Assembly (NCBI GenBank): GCA_017308235.1
Contig: JAFKFL010000020.1
Location: 62,001-126,000 of the forward strand
Source: Alphaproteobacteria bacterium
Lineage (GTDB): Bacteria; Pseudomonadota; Alphaproteobacteria; Reyranellales; Reyranellaceae
Direction of reading: 5' to 3'
DNA: 64,000 bases
The position numbers and the translations under genes are program-made. A model generated the notes under the pieces. It was not told where the DNA came from and searched no databases. It saw only the letters and a program-made list of their open reading frames with translations. Positions 10,015-19,851 of this stretch are shown here, in pieces; within the stretch, counting starts at the first letter, position 1; every line of letters starts with the position of its first letter.

Positions 10015-11967
10015 TCAGTTTGGAAGCAATTCTCGTATCTCGGTATCAATACTATTTGATGTTACGGGACAGCCGGTATCGTTGAGGCGGCCAAGCAGAA
10101 GTGTGAGCAAATGTGACCTCAAACCTTGTGGCGTCTGCATGATCTTCTTGGCCAAATGAGCCCGGATAACAGAGGGCCAAAGCTTCTCGAGCTGCCCCCT
10201 CTCGCCTCCAAAGGAAAAGAGCTGCTCAGAGCTGGTCGACGCAGATCGCAGGGCCTTCGTCTCCGAGGCGTCGATCGCTGATCCAGTTATGGCCACGCCA
10301 TAGACCGTGCGAGCGGCTTCCGGAGAAACGACACCGGCGATCACATCCTCGAGCACGCTCTCGGCGGTACGCGCGTACGGATGGCCAAATCCCGCACCGC
10401 TTGGCGTCGTAAGGAGCAGGACATCACCACGTTTCATTTCCAGCAGATCGACCTTGCTTATCTTCCGCTCCCGCGGCGTACCGGGATTCAGGATGGATTC
10501 GCCGCGTCGACCGCAGGCCCCACCCGCGATTCCCCACGGATTGAAACGAAACCGGTCGAGACCGCGCACAGCCACGATCGTCGATACGCTGCGGTTCTCG
10601 AATTCGATCTGCAGGGATCGCCCGCCCCGAAACTGGCCTGCTCCACCGCTGTCCACCGCCAGGGAGAAGCGTTTGAATAGGAGAGACGTCTCCGCCTCGA
10701 CCGCCTCTACCGGCGCAGTCCGAAGATAGGCAGTCGGGTTATTGATTCCGTCCACGCCGTCACGATCTCGCCGAGCCCCGCCGCCACCGATGAAGGGCTC
10801 GACCACGCTCACGAGCCGCCGTCCGGATTGGGGATCGCGGTAGGATGCGGAGATAATGCCGGCCATGCCCGAACCGGCGGCGGAGATTCCGCCTTCAATG
10901 GCCTGATTGAGACATCCCAAGATGACATCGTAGATTCGGTTGATAGTCACACCACGATTGCCGCCGGCCGCGGGAAAGGTCGCATTCATGATGGTGCCGG
11001 ACGGGGCCGACGCCCGAACCGGACGTATGAGGCCCCCGTTCACCGGGACGGTGGGCGCCACAGTCTGGACGTAGTCGATCAGCGCCAGACAGAGCATGGG
11101 ATGGGAATGGTAGCCGCTGCTCGGGAAGTTCATCGAAAATTGAACTTGCGGATCGCTTCCATCGAAGTCGATGCTGACCTGGCCGCCGTTGACCTTCATC
11201 TCGGCAGAAATGAAGATCGGCTCTTCGCCACGATACGCCTCGAGATAGTCGCTGAAGCGATACGATCCATCTTTCAGTGAAGACAGAATTTCCTTCGATT
11301 TATTTTCGGCGATCGAAAGAATGTTTTCGATCCCCTCCAGAAACGTCCTCTTACCGTAGCGATCGCACAGCTCAAACGCCCGGATCTGCAGTAAATTCAG
11401 ACCGGATATCATAGCCTGCAAATCGCCCCAGATCAGTTCTGGAATACGAGAATTATCCTCAAACATTCTCCAAAGCTGAGAATTCAACTCCCCGCCTTTG
11501 TACAATAGGCTAGGAGTTATCCTTATTCCTTCTTGATACACCTCGTAATTATTCGGATCGACGCTGCCGGGAACAGAGCCGCCAATGTCGGACGCATGAA
11601 TGAAGGCCCAAGCGAATGCGATCAATTCGCCATGGTAATACACCGGCTTTATGAGGTGAATATCCATCGTATGGGTACAAATCGACCCACCCGAAAAAGG
11701 ATCATTCGTGATGATAATATCACCATCGCCGAGTTCTTCGAGACCTATCTCATCGATGATGCCGCGGATATTTTGGCAGACGCCGGACGTCACGCCCGAC
11801 TGAGTAGGGAATGCAAAGAACTCGCCCGACAAGCTGGCCATAGCGACTTGATAATCTTGGGTCTGCTTGACGAATGTCGTATGCGCTGCCCGGTATGCGA
11901 TGTAGCTCGCTTCTGCAGCCATGGCGGCAAACCGGTTGCGCATGACCTCTGTGACGACGACGTCCAT
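10015..11967 (-). CDS. hyuB: Hydantoinase B / 5-oxoprolinase beta-subunit family protein
   Basis: 650 residues of the HyuB family, the partner of HyuA in ATP-dependent ring opening or hydrolysis of hydantoins, 5-oxoproline and related cyclic amides. Visible family features are the N-terminus VTEVMRNRFAAMAAEASYIAYRAAHTTFVKQTQDYQVAM, GDIIITNDPFSGG-THTMDIHLIKPVYYHGELIAFA near residues 80-130, and PAAGGNRGVT. It starts one base after the hyuA stop, so the two are co-translated. Family membership is clear but substrate specificity is not; N-methylhydantoin, 5-oxoproline and acetone-carboxylase-like activities all occur in relatives. Confidence 0.88.
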   Translation of the reverse strand: MDVVVTEVMRNRFAAMAAEASYIAYRAAHTTFVKQTQDYQVAMASLSGEFFAFPTQSGVTSGVCQNIRGIIDEIGLEELGDGDIIITNDPFSGGSICTHTMDIHLIKPVYYHGELIAFAWAFIHASDIGGSVPGSVDPNNYEVYQEGIRITPSLLYKGGELNSQLWRMFEDNSRIPELIWGDLQAMISGLNLLQIRAFELCDRYGKRTFLEGIENILSIAENKSKEILSSLKDGSYRFSDYLEAYRGEEPIFISAEMKVNGGQVSIDFDGSDPQVQFSMNFPSSGYHSHPMLCLALIDYVQTVAPTVPVNGGLIRPVRASAPSGTIMNATFPAAGGNRGVTINRIYDVILGCLNQAIEGGISAAGSGMAGIISASYRDPQSGRRLVSVVEPFIGGGGARRDRDGVDGINNPTAYLRTAPVEAVEAETSLLFKRFSLAVDSGGAGQFRGGRSLQIEFENRSVSTIVAVRGLDRFRFNPWGIAGGACGRRGESILNPGTPRERKISKVDLLEMKRGDVLLLTTPSGAGFGHPYARTAESVLEDVIAGVVSPEAARTVYGVAITGSAIDASETKALRSASTSSEQLFSFGGERGQLEKLWPSVIRAHLAKKIMQTPQGLRSHLLTLLLGRLNDTGCPVTSNSIDTEIRELLPN

Positions 11968-11968
11968 G

Positions 11969-14011
11969 TCAATGTTCTTTCTGCAGGATCAGATCGCCGA
12001 ATTTGCCGACTTCGAGGGCAAATCCAGGCGGGACGATGGTCGTGGCGGTCTCTTGCTCGACGATGGCAGGGCCATGTGTCCGCCAGCCAGGCGCGAGCCC
12101 TGCCTGCTTTACCTGGACGGCGTCGTGCCACTCGCCCTGGAAGCGCAGCCGGCGAGTTCGGCGACTCTCGACATTGACGGACTCGACGGCCTTGTTCAGC
12201 CCGTCCGTGCCGGGGCGCGGCAACGCTCCGCGAACCCTGACCCGCAGCGCAAGCACCTCGATTTCCCGCGTTGGGTGACAATGCTTGAACAGCCGCTCGT
12301 GCTCCTCGTGGAAGGCCGTCGTGACGTGTTCGAGCCCATCTGCGTCCAGGCCATGCTCGTGGAGGCGCGTATCGACGTCGAAGGACTGACCGCGATACCG
12401 CACATGCGCGAAGAGCTCGTAGGTCACTTCGGTGGGCTGCGCCTGCCTACGCAGCCATTCCGCCCCCGCCCTGCGCAGATCTGCAAAATGCTCCCTGAGC
12501 AGAGCGCCGGTTAGGCCCACGCCCTGGACATTGCTGATGAGGTCGTAGAGCAGGTCGGAGACCAGACATCCGAAAGCGCAGAAAACCGACGATACCCGCG
12601 GCACCACTACGCGCGGAATGCCCAGTTCCGAAGCCAGCAGCGGACCGTGAATCGCCCCCGCGCCGCCGAAAACCATCAGCGTCAGCTCGGCGGGCGCGAC
12701 GCCGAGGCGGGCCATGAACGGAAGCGCGCTGGCGAGCATGTTTGCCGTTGCGACGGTAATGCAACTTTCAGCGGCTTTCACGAGATCGAACCCGAGCGCA
12801 TCCGCAAGCGGGCGGAATGCGGCTTCCGCGAGGTCTCGCCTTAGTCTCAGGTCGTCCGCGAGGGGCACATCCTCCGAAAGATAGCCGCAGATCAAATAGG
12901 CGTCGGAGAGGGTGGGTTCGGTGCCGCCCTTTGCATAGCAGGCCGGCCCCGGGAACGCGCCCGCCGAACGCGGGCCGACTTTGAGGATCGGACCATCGAG
13001 CCAGGCGATGGATCCACCACCGGCGCCGATCGCTTCGATCGCCGAAACCGGCATCGTGATCGGGAAGTCACCGACCTTCGCTTCGTGAGCGACCACACCC
13101 TGGTGGCCGCGAATAATAGAAATGTCGGTGCTCGTCCCGCCCATGTCCATCGTCAGCAAATTAGGCTCGGCGACCATCGAACCGAGCACACTCGCTGCCG
13201 AAACGCCCGCTGCCGGCCCGGATAGGAGCGTATGGATGGGGAGGCGCACGGCCTCGTCGAGGCTCATCGCCCCGCCGTTCGACTTCGTAACCAGCAGCCG
13301 GACCTGGGGCAGCTCGACCTCGAGGAATTGCCTGAGCTCGGCGAGATATCCGATCATGGCCGTCCGGGCATATGCATTCAGGAGAGTGGCATTGGCGCGC
13401 TCGTACTCTCCCTGCTGCGCCCAGACCTCGTGCGAGAGCACGAACTCGGCCGTCGGAAAATGCTCCTTTATGACCGCCCCTGCCCGCTTCTCGTGGATGG
13501 GGTTGCGGTAGGAATGCAGGAAGCAGACCGCTATCGCGCTCGCCGATCCCTGGAGCGCGCTGGTCGCGGCCCTGATGACATCGCCATCGCGTATCGGCAC
13601 CTCGACGGAACCATCCGCCAACAGCCGCTCGTCGATCTCGAAGACCATGTTCGATCGGATCAGGGGCTTCGCCCGCTGCCCGAACATATCCGTCGGATTA
13701 TCCAGCCGAAGCCGGCCGATCTCTAGGACGTCTCGAAATCCTTTCGTCGTCAACAAGGCAAGGGGCGGCCCGCTCCTTTCGATGACTGCATTGGTGCTGA
13801 CCGTCGTTCCGTGCACGATCAGGGCCGGCTTGTCGCGATGCAGGCGCCCTTGCTCCATGAGGCGCAGCAGGCCTCTCTTGACGCCATCAGCAAAATGCGG
13901 AGGCGTGGACGGGATTTTGAAGATCTCGACTTCGCGATACCCGCTACCCTCACCGTCCCATATCGCGAAATCGGTAAATGTACCGCCAATGTCAATTCCG
14001 ATACGCAGCAT
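11969..14011 (-). CDS. hyuA: Hydantoinase A / 5-oxoprolinase alpha-subunit family protein
   Basis: 680 residues with an actin/Hsp70-like ATP-binding core. The N-terminal phosphate loop is RIGIDIGGTFTDFAIWD, HGTTVSTNAVIERSG follows at about residues 68-82, and a second phosphate motif TMDMGGTSTDISI is near residue 290. With HyuB it forms an ATP-dependent hydrolase for a cyclic amide. The start ATG 14011 opens directly at the conserved LRIGIDIGGT. It is the first gene of the two-gene operon, transcribed away from the metal amidohydrolase, with a palindromic operator in the shared 495-bp promoter region. Confidence 0.9.
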   Translation of the reverse strand: MLRIGIDIGGTFTDFAIWDGEGSGYREVEIFKIPSTPPHFADGVKRGLLRLMEQGRLHRDKPALIVHGTTVSTNAVIERSGPPLALLTTKGFRDVLEIGRLRLDNPTDMFGQRAKPLIRSNMVFEIDERLLADGSVEVPIRDGDVIRAATSALQGSASAIAVCFLHSYRNPIHEKRAGAVIKEHFPTAEFVLSHEVWAQQGEYERANATLLNAYARTAMIGYLAELRQFLEVELPQVRLLVTKSNGGAMSLDEAVRLPIHTLLSGPAAGVSAASVLGSMVAEPNLLTMDMGGTSTDISIIRGHQGVVAHEAKVGDFPITMPVSAIEAIGAGGGSIAWLDGPILKVGPRSAGAFPGPACYAKGGTEPTLSDAYLICGYLSEDVPLADDLRLRRDLAEAAFRPLADALGFDLVKAAESCITVATANMLASALPFMARLGVAPAELTLMVFGGAGAIHGPLLASELGIPRVVVPRVSSVFCAFGCLVSDLLYDLISNVQGVGLTGALLREHFADLRRAGAEWLRRQAQPTEVTYELFAHVRYRGQSFDVDTRLHEHGLDADGLEHVTTAFHEEHERLFKHCHPTREIEVLALRVRVRGALPRPGTDGLNKAVESVNVESRRTRRLRFQGEWHDAVQVKQAGLAPGWRTHGPAIVEQETATTIVPPGFALEVGKFGDLILQKEH

Positions 14012-14506
14012 CTGATAAGCCTATTCGCCTGGGTTCTTCTCAATTGTTACGGACAGGTCCTGACTACCGTGAGATGGCCGTGATCAACTCGATCTAGCGA
14101 CGTATCGGCACGAGCCGATTGGGGAATGATTCCAATTCGCCTCGGCACGTGGCGACCCCATGGGTGTGGCGAGGCATTTCTTCCGATCCCCTGCATGCCC
14201 GTTGCTCATAGGCTGCCCTGTCAGTTGACACCTGTCAATAGCCCGCTAAGTTAGATTAATATCTACTATTGCATATTAATAGTAGATCACGGTAGGCGCG
14301 ATTGGACCTATCAGCGGATCGGAGCACCTGAGGTGATCGCAATTGAAGTTGCGCGATGCCGATTACAAGTAAATAGACACCCGCCTCCGCTACAGAAACG
14401 TATCAATGACCTGTTTAAGAAATTAGTCCGTCGCTTTAGCAGCGTTTGTTGTACGATCGATATAAACTTTATATGCCACTAAACCTTCATACCGAAAGGA
14501 TATCAT
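14012..14506. promoter_or_regulatory. 495-bp divergent promoter region between hyuA and the amidohydrolase
   Basis: No gene is seen here. It holds the 27-bp operator at 14261-14287 and, just before it, TTGACA-CC-TGTCAA (14225-14238), which is both a perfect short inverted repeat and a consensus -35 sequence. The AT-rich stretch 14250-14300 marks the promoter core. Confidence 0.55.
14261..14287. promoter_or_regulatory. Perfect palindromic operator (IclR-type candidate)
   Basis: ATCTACTATT and AATAGTAGAT are exact reverse complements, 10 bp each, seven bases apart. The inner 17-mer CTATTGCATATTAATAG (14266-14282) matches the site at 23203-23219 (read on the minus strand) at 15 of 17 positions. 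It lies between two divergent catabolic operons, as expected for a shared regulator site. Confidence 0.65.
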
Positions 14507-15646
14507 GTGTCGCACGAACTTATATTGACCGGAGCCCGAGTAATTGATCCGGCGCAATCCCACGACGGCGTGTGCGACGTCGCGTTTACCGACGGAAAAG
14601 TTTCGGGTTTCGGCATCGGCCTCGCAGGCGGACCAAACACCATCGTAAAGGACCTCACCGGTTCGATCGTTACCCCCGGCCTGATCGACTTGCATACGCA
14701 CGTCTATTGGGGCGGGACATCGCTCGGCATCGACGCTGACAACTTCTGCCGGACGTCGGGCGTGACGACCTCGGTCGACACGGGCAGCGCAGGCCCAGGA
14801 AACTTCGACGGTTTCAGAAAACACGTCATCGATCGCAGCGAGGCTCGGATCCTGGCCTTCCTGCATATCTCCTGGGCGGGAATCTATGGCTTCTCGAGCC
14901 GTATGGAGATCGGCGAGGGCGAGGATCGCCGGCTGATAGCACCTCGTGAAGCGGTCGAGGTCGCAAAGCGGAATCGCGACGTCATCGCAGGCATCAAGGT
15001 GCGGCTGGGACGGCACGCATCGGGTGACCATGGCTCTGCGCGGCTCGACGTCGCTCTGGACGTCGCGGAAGAAGCGGGGCTTCCCTTGATGGCTCATATC
15101 GACGAGGCGCCACCCACCTATGAGGAGTTGGTCTCCCGCCTTCGCCCGGGGGACATACTGACGCATGCGTTCCGGCCTTTCCCGAACGCCCCCGTGACGG
15201 TTCAAGGACGGCTAAAGCCTGCCGTGGTCGAGGCGCGTGAGCGAGGTGTCCTCTTCGACATCGGTCACGGCATGGGCTCGTTTGCGTTCCGGACCGCCCG
15301 CGCGATGCTCGCCCACGGCTTCCTGCCGGATACGATATCGTCCGACGTGCATGCGTTTTGTATCAACGGTCCGGCCTTCGACCAAGTCACGACCATGTCG
15401 AAATTTCTTTGCCTCGGCATGAACTTGAACGAGGTCATCGCGGCCTCAACGGTCAATGCGGCGGTGGCTCTCCAGCGCATGGATTTGGGAACGCTGCGGG
15501 TTGGATCTCTGGGCGACGCGACCGTGCTGTCGGTGACTGACGGATTCTTCGACTATTACGACGTTCGCGGGGAGCTCCTGCAAGGGAACAAACGAATCGC
15601 AAGCGAAGGCGTCGTGCTGAAAGGGCGCTGGTGGCATCCCGCCTGA
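14507..15646 (+). CDS. Metal-dependent amidohydrolase/deacetylase family protein
   Basis: 379 residues of the amidohydrolase superfamily (dihydroorotase/deacetylase-like group). Likely metal ligands are visible: H63 and H65 in DLHTHVYWG, the bridging lysine K164 in AGIKVRLG, H197 in AHIDEAP, H220 in THAFRP and the catalytic D280 in SSDVHAF. Relatives hydrolyse cyclic amides or N-acyl amino acids. GTG 14507 has GAAAGGA six bases upstream; the overlapping ATG at 14505 is out of frame. It is divergent from hyuAB and probably acts in the same pathway, as a ring-opening or deacylating step. Confidence 0.85.
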   Translation: MSHELILTGARVIDPAQSHDGVCDVAFTDGKVSGFGIGLAGGPNTIVKDLTGSIVTPGLIDLHTHVYWGGTSLGIDADNFCRTSGVTTSVDTGSAGPGNFDGFRKHVIDRSEARILAFLHISWAGIYGFSSRMEIGEGEDRRLIAPREAVEVAKRNRDVIAGIKVRLGRHASGDHGSARLDVALDVAEEAGLPLMAHIDEAPPTYEELVSRLRPGDILTHAFRPFPNAPVTVQGRLKPAVVEARERGVLFDIGHGMGSFAFRTARAMLAHGFLPDTISSDVHAFCINGPAFDQVTTMSKFLCLGMNLNEVIAASTVNAAVALQRMDLGTLRVGSLGDATVLSVTDGFFDYYDVRGELLQGNKRIASEGVVLKGRWWHPA

Positions 15647-15680
15647 AGGCGAGGGAGTGAGCCGGCGTCATCTCGTAGTC

Positions 15681-15707
15681 CGACCAGAGCTACCCGAGCT
15701 CTGGTCG
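15681..15707. terminator. Bidirectional hairpin between convergent genes
   Basis: CGACCAGAGCT-ACCCG-AGCTCTGGTCG is a perfect 11-bp stem with a 5-base loop, midway between the stop of the amidohydrolase gene and that of the converging D-amino-acid dehydrogenase. No clear U-tract is present. Confidence 0.6.
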
Positions 15708-15712
15708 CTCGG

Positions 15713-16954
15713 CTACATCATCGTCAAACCGGCTAGGTCAATATCCGGCGCCCGACCTTGCACGAAGTCGGAAACGATCTTCGCAGTCCCGCATGCCCAG
15801 GTCCAGCCTAAATGGCCGTGCCCCACATTGAGAAAAAAGTTGCGGTGGCGTGTTGGCCCGATCAAAGGCGTTCCGTTAGGGGTCATCGGGCGAAGGCCGG
15901 CCCAAAATGACGGTTTCGAGTAGTCCGCCCCTTGTGGGAAAAGCCTGCGCGCGGCGCCGATCATGTGTTCGAAATCGCCAGGGGAGTGGGTGGTATCGTA
16001 GCCTGCAAACTCGGCCGTAGCCGTCACCCGGAGGCGGCCCTCGAACGGAGCCCAGGCGATCAAGTTCTGCTCGTCCACGCCGCCGACCGTCGGCGGTATA
16101 TGATCAGCATGGGTGGGAAAGGTCGCTGAATAGCCCTTTACCGGATAGATGGGCAGCTGGTAGCCGAGGTCGCGCGCGGTGATAGGCGAATAAGAGCCGA
16201 ATGCCAGCACGTAGCGCTCGGCGACGACGGTGCCGTCGGATGTCTCGATAGCTTCGACCACGTCACCGGCACGGATTCTCAGCACCTTGGTGTTGAACCT
16301 GAACTCAACGCCGAGAGCGATGCAACGCTCGTAGAGCGCCTGCGTGAAGAGGCGCGCGTCGCCGGTCTGATCCGTCGGGCAATACAGCGCGCCTGCGAGT
16401 TGATCAGCGCTCGAACGCAGCGCCGGCTCCATCTGAACAATTTGCTGCGGATGGAGAACGTTGAGTTCCAGCCCCGCATCGGTCAGAACCGTCATCGCGG
16501 CAACCGCGCGATCCAATGCAGCGCGATCCCGATGCAGGTAGAGCAGCCCCTTCGAAGCCCCCTGGAAGTCCAGTTGCTCAGCTTGCATGAGCGCGTTGAG
16601 CTGAACTTGCGAATACATCGCCAACCGCACCTTCCGGCCGGTGTTCAAGAGGGCCTTCTCCGTCGTGCAGTTTTTCAGGAACTCCCAGCACCAGGCGTAC
16701 ATCCGCCAATCCGTGCCGAGTTTGAGCCTGAGGGATTGCCCACCGTGGACCAAGGACTTCAACAATATCCACGGTGCTTCGGGAGAGGCCCAGGTATAGG
16801 AATGGCCAGGCGCGATCAAACCCGCGTTCGCAAAGCTGGTCTCGAGCGCGACGTCGGACTGTCGATCCAGAACGATGACCTTCTCGCCAGCCTTGGCAAG
16901 ATAGTACGCCGTTGTCGTGCCGATGATGCCGCTACCTAAAATTACGGTTGTCAC
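15713..16954 (-). CDS. dadA: FAD-dependent D-amino-acid dehydrogenase (DadA-like)
   Basis: 413 residues, close to the usual DadA length. It opens with the FAD dinucleotide fold [27 protein letters not shown], and the C-terminal [30 protein letters not shown] pattern is characteristic of DadA. The enzyme oxidatively deaminates D-amino acids at the membrane; relatives act on D-hydroxyproline. GTG 16954 is chosen because GGAG lies five bases upstream and it fits the family start; GTG 16957 and an ATG at 17002 are alternatives. With the epimerase gene next to it, it would oxidise the D-epimer. Confidence 0.85.
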   Translation of the reverse strand: [413 protein letters not shown]

Positions 16955-17128
16955 CACATCTCCAGCCGCATGCGTTAAATGACGGCGCTGAGCAAGAAGC
17001 ATGGCGCGCCGCCAACATCATGAGCGATACGCCTGCTCTCTATAGCGGTCGACGTTTCATCAGGCGGAATTACTGAGCGAGTGCGCTCGTTTCTGACCCT
17101 CTATGCCCTAGGATGAGGGCGCCTGCGG

Positions 17129-18064
17129 CTAAACTTCGCCGATGCCATCGCGGAACGGATCATCCTGTGATCGAATCAATACCCCTTCCGCGCATATAAA
17201 CGCTCTACCACCAATGCTAGGCACGACCGTGTTGTTGGCTCCTCCACGATAAGAGGCTTTGAAACGACTTCCGATAATACTCTCTTGAACCCACGGCTCG
17301 CTCGGCTGAAGCTTTCCATCTTCCGCCAGGCAGGCCAGTTTTGCGCTCGTCCCCGTCCCGCAAGGGGAACGATCATAAGCTGTTCCCGGGCAAAGGACGA
17401 AATTTCTGCTGTCGGCCTCGGCTGAGCGAGCCGGGCCGAAGATCTCGATGTGATCAATCTCGGCACCTCCGGCGCCTGTGATCCCATTTTCCTTCAACGC
17501 TAAGCGAATATCAGATGCGGCCCTCGTCAACTGATCAATATTTGCCAAATTGAGCGGACACGGCAGCGCTTCCGTGAGGAAGAACCAGTTCCCACCCCAT
17601 GCGACATCGCCCACCACCTGACCAAGCCCATCAACCTCGACCGAGACACATTTCACGTGCCGGTAACTCGGCACGTTTTCGATCACCGCGTAGTTGCGAT
17701 CGATAAGGTCGACTTCAACGACGCCCACCGGTGTATCGAACCGATGCCTACCGGGCGAAATGATCCCCATATGGGCGAGTGTCACGGCCGCTCCGATCGA
17801 AGCGTGACCGCACATGCCAAGATAGCCGACGTTATTGAAAAAAATCAGACCCGCCACACAGGTCCGATCAAGAGGTTCGCACAGCAACGCGCCCACGAGC
17901 GCGTCATAACCACGAGGCTCGGTTACACAGAAACGCCGCACATCGTCATACTCCTCCGCGAAACGCTGCCGTCGCTCGGCGAGGGGACCTTTGCCGAGCG
18001 AGGGGCCGCCCTCCACGATGATCCGGGTGGGTTCGCCTTCCGTATGCGAATCGATCACGCGCAT
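17129..18064 (-). CDS. Proline racemase / 4-hydroxyproline 2-epimerase family protein
   Basis: 311 residues. Both catalytic cysteines of the two-base mechanism are visible: C85 in MCGHASIG and C235 in SPCGTGTSA. The N-terminus MRVIDSHTEGEPTRIIVEGGP is typical of the family. These enzymes invert the alpha carbon of proline or 4-hydroxyproline; the Cys/Cys pair fits proline racemase and hydroxyproline epimerase, and excludes the Thr-containing dehydratase subgroup. ATG 18064 opens at the conserved start. It lies four bases after the DapA-family gene in one operon. Confidence 0.86.
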   Translation of the reverse strand: MRVIDSHTEGEPTRIIVEGGPSLGKGPLAERRQRFAEEYDDVRRFCVTEPRGYDALVGALLCEPLDRTCVAGLIFFNNVGYLGMCGHASIGAAVTLAHMGIISPGRHRFDTPVGVVEVDLIDRNYAVIENVPSYRHVKCVSVEVDGLGQVVGDVAWGGNWFFLTEALPCPLNLANIDQLTRAASDIRLALKENGITGAGGAEIDHIEIFGPARSAEADSRNFVLCPGTAYDRSPCGTGTSAKLACLAEDGKLQPSEPWVQESIIGSRFKASYRGGANNTVVPSIGGRAFICAEGVLIRSQDDPFRDGIGEV

Positions 18065-18068
18065 CGGA

Positions 18069-19010
18069 TCACGCCACTCCCCGAGACCATTCGGCGTACC
18101 AAGCGTTGAACAGCTTATATCGGCTCGTGGCATAGTATCGTTGGCCGGCACTCAATTCGTCGGCCGCGTTGAAATGAAGCTCATACTCACGATCGCCAGC
18201 CAGCGTCATCAGGAACTTGTAATAAAGAACCAGGTCCGCACCTTCGTCGAAGCTCGACAAGACCCCTAGCGCCGTGTCGAGCTCCTCTGCTCTACGGCGC
18301 GCTTCGACGTCGCCCGTTGCCGCACGCTCACAGAGCGACACAAGGTGCAGCACCTGCTTGGGGAGCACATTTCCGATCCCGGTGATGGCTCCCTTGGCTC
18401 CGCAGTTAACAAAGCCATGCACCACTTGGGTATCGACCCCGACCATCAGGGTGATGTCCGAAGACTGGCCGGTGATGTGCTCAGCGGCATAAGTCAGCGA
18501 TGCTGCTCCACCGAACTCCTTGAAGCCGATCAGATGGGGGTAGCGGGCTCGCAACTGGAAGAACAAGTCCGCCTTTGTCTCGAAACCGTAGTAGGGGCTG
18601 TTGTAAATAACCGCAGGCAAGTCGACGGCGGCCTCCAGAATCCCAGAAAAGTGGGCGAACTGCGCGGATGCGACCGACCCCCGAGACAACACTCGCGGGA
18701 TGATCATCAATCCCTTGGCGCCCACATTCTTGGCATGCGCTGCAAAGGCGGCCGCTCGTTGTGAATTCTGCGCGCCCGTGCCTACGATCACGGGGATGCC
18801 CGCACCGACGAGACGCTCCACGCCCTCCATCCGCTGTTCGTCTGTAAGAAGCGGCCAATCTCCCATCGAGCCGCAATAGACCACTGCCGACATTCCGGCG
18901 TTGATGAGATCCCGCGCCTTTTTCACAAGCGCGTCGAAATCAGGGGAGCGCTTCGACGTGCAAGGCGTCATGAGCGCCGGCATCGTGCCGGCAAACACGT
19001 TTGAAGTCAT
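18069..19010 (-). CDS. DapA-family lyase/deaminase (DHDPS superfamily)
   Basis: 313-residue TIM-barrel protein of the dihydrodipicolinate synthase / N-acetylneuraminate lyase superfamily. The Schiff-base lysine is K164 in IGFKEFGG and the assisting tyrosine is Y136 in VIYNSPYYG. The loop that is GTTGE in DapA reads GSMGDWPLL, so a true DapA role is unlikely. One known member of the superfamily is pyrroline-4-hydroxy-2-carboxylate deaminase of hydroxyproline catabolism, which would follow the epimerase and D-amino-acid dehydrogenase encoded downstream; this is inferred from context. ATG 19010 has a GAGG upstream; ATG 19037 is the alternative. Confidence 0.82.
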   Translation of the reverse strand: MTSNVFAGTMPALMTPCTSKRSPDFDALVKKARDLINAGMSAVVYCGSMGDWPLLTDEQRMEGVERLVGAGIPVIVGTGAQNSQRAAAFAAHAKNVGAKGLMIIPRVLSRGSVASAQFAHFSGILEAAVDLPAVIYNSPYYGFETKADLFFQLRARYPHLIGFKEFGGAASLTYAAEHITGQSSDITLMVGVDTQVVHGFVNCGAKGAITGIGNVLPKQVLHLVSLCERAATGDVEARRRAEELDTALGVLSSFDEGADLVLYYKFLMTLAGDREYELHFNAADELSAGQRYYATSRYKLFNAWYAEWSRGVA

Positions 19011-19065
19011 CGAGCTAATCCTCGTTTGAATGTTCATCGGAACTGGTGACGCATGAGCGCCAGAC

Positions 19066-19839
19066 CTACTTCAGGCTTCTTCGATCCAAGCGACCGATCT
19101 CGCCAAAAGCGAGCCCGGGAGCGTCGAACCACTGCGAAGCTTTGAGAGTAGCTCTGGTTCTTTCGTTGAGACCGCCTTTAGTCTCGAACTCACCTGGTAA
19201 CGCGCCCAGGAAGCCGTCGGGCGTCGTTCGCCCCTTCTCGGCAAGCGCATAGAGCATCGATCGTACGTAGAGGTTGGCGCTGGAAGACGCCACGCCACGA
19301 TCGACCAGCCAGTCGGCAAGTGCCTGCTCCAGTTCAAAGAAAGTCGACATGAAGCCGCTGACGGCGCCCATGGCGAGTAATTCGGCTTCCCGCTGGGGAA
19401 CGACGACGTCGCCCATGCCCTCGAGCAGCGAGAGGAGCGTCTCGTTTGACGGATAGCAAATGACCGGGCCTTGCCCTTTCGCGACCATCGGAAGCGGCAA
19501 AATGCGAGCCACATCAGCGCCCGGCGCAAGCGCCGCCAAGTCTGGCACGAGAAGGCCGGTCACGAAGCTTGCAACCACATGGTCTTTCCGGAAGCGAACG
19601 CCCGCGAGCGCCTCCTCCACTTGGGCAGGCCGCATTGCAAGGAAGACGATGTCGCTTTCGGCGACCACATCCGCGTTCGAAGCCGCGCGCCGGAGATCGG
19701 CGAAGCGTTCCGTGAGCGCCCTTGAACGCTGCTCCGACCGAGGCGACAGCAGAATCGGATTGGTATTGCCGACGCGGCGCAGGCCGCTGATAAACGCTTC
19801 GGCTATGGTGCCGATGCCGATGAATCCGAGACGTAGCAA
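19066..19839 (-). CDS. Pyrroline-5-carboxylate reductase-like (ProC family) protein
   Basis: 257 residues with an N-terminal NAD(P) fold (LRLGFIGIGTIAEAFISGLRRVG) and the middle motif VARILPLPMVAKGQGPVI, equivalent to the VRAMPNTPA region of ProC. ProC reduces cyclic imino acids to proline-like amino acids. It lies inside a catabolic operon and its C-terminal part differs from housekeeping ProC, so it may act on a related imine (for example a pyrroline-2-carboxylate) rather than in proline synthesis. It is 55 bases upstream of the DapA-family gene on the same strand. Confidence 0.75.
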   Translation of the reverse strand: MLRLGFIGIGTIAEAFISGLRRVGNTNPILLSPRSEQRSRALTERFADLRRAASNADVVAESDIVFLAMRPAQVEEALAGVRFRKDHVVASFVTGLLVPDLAALAPGADVARILPLPMVAKGQGPVICYPSNETLLSLLEGMGDVVVPQREAELLAMGAVSGFMSTFFELEQALADWLVDRGVASSSANLYVRSMLYALAEKGRTTPDGFLGALPGEFETKGGLNERTRATLKASQWFDAPGLAFGEIGRLDRRSLK

Positions 19840-19851
19840 CGTAATCGACCC

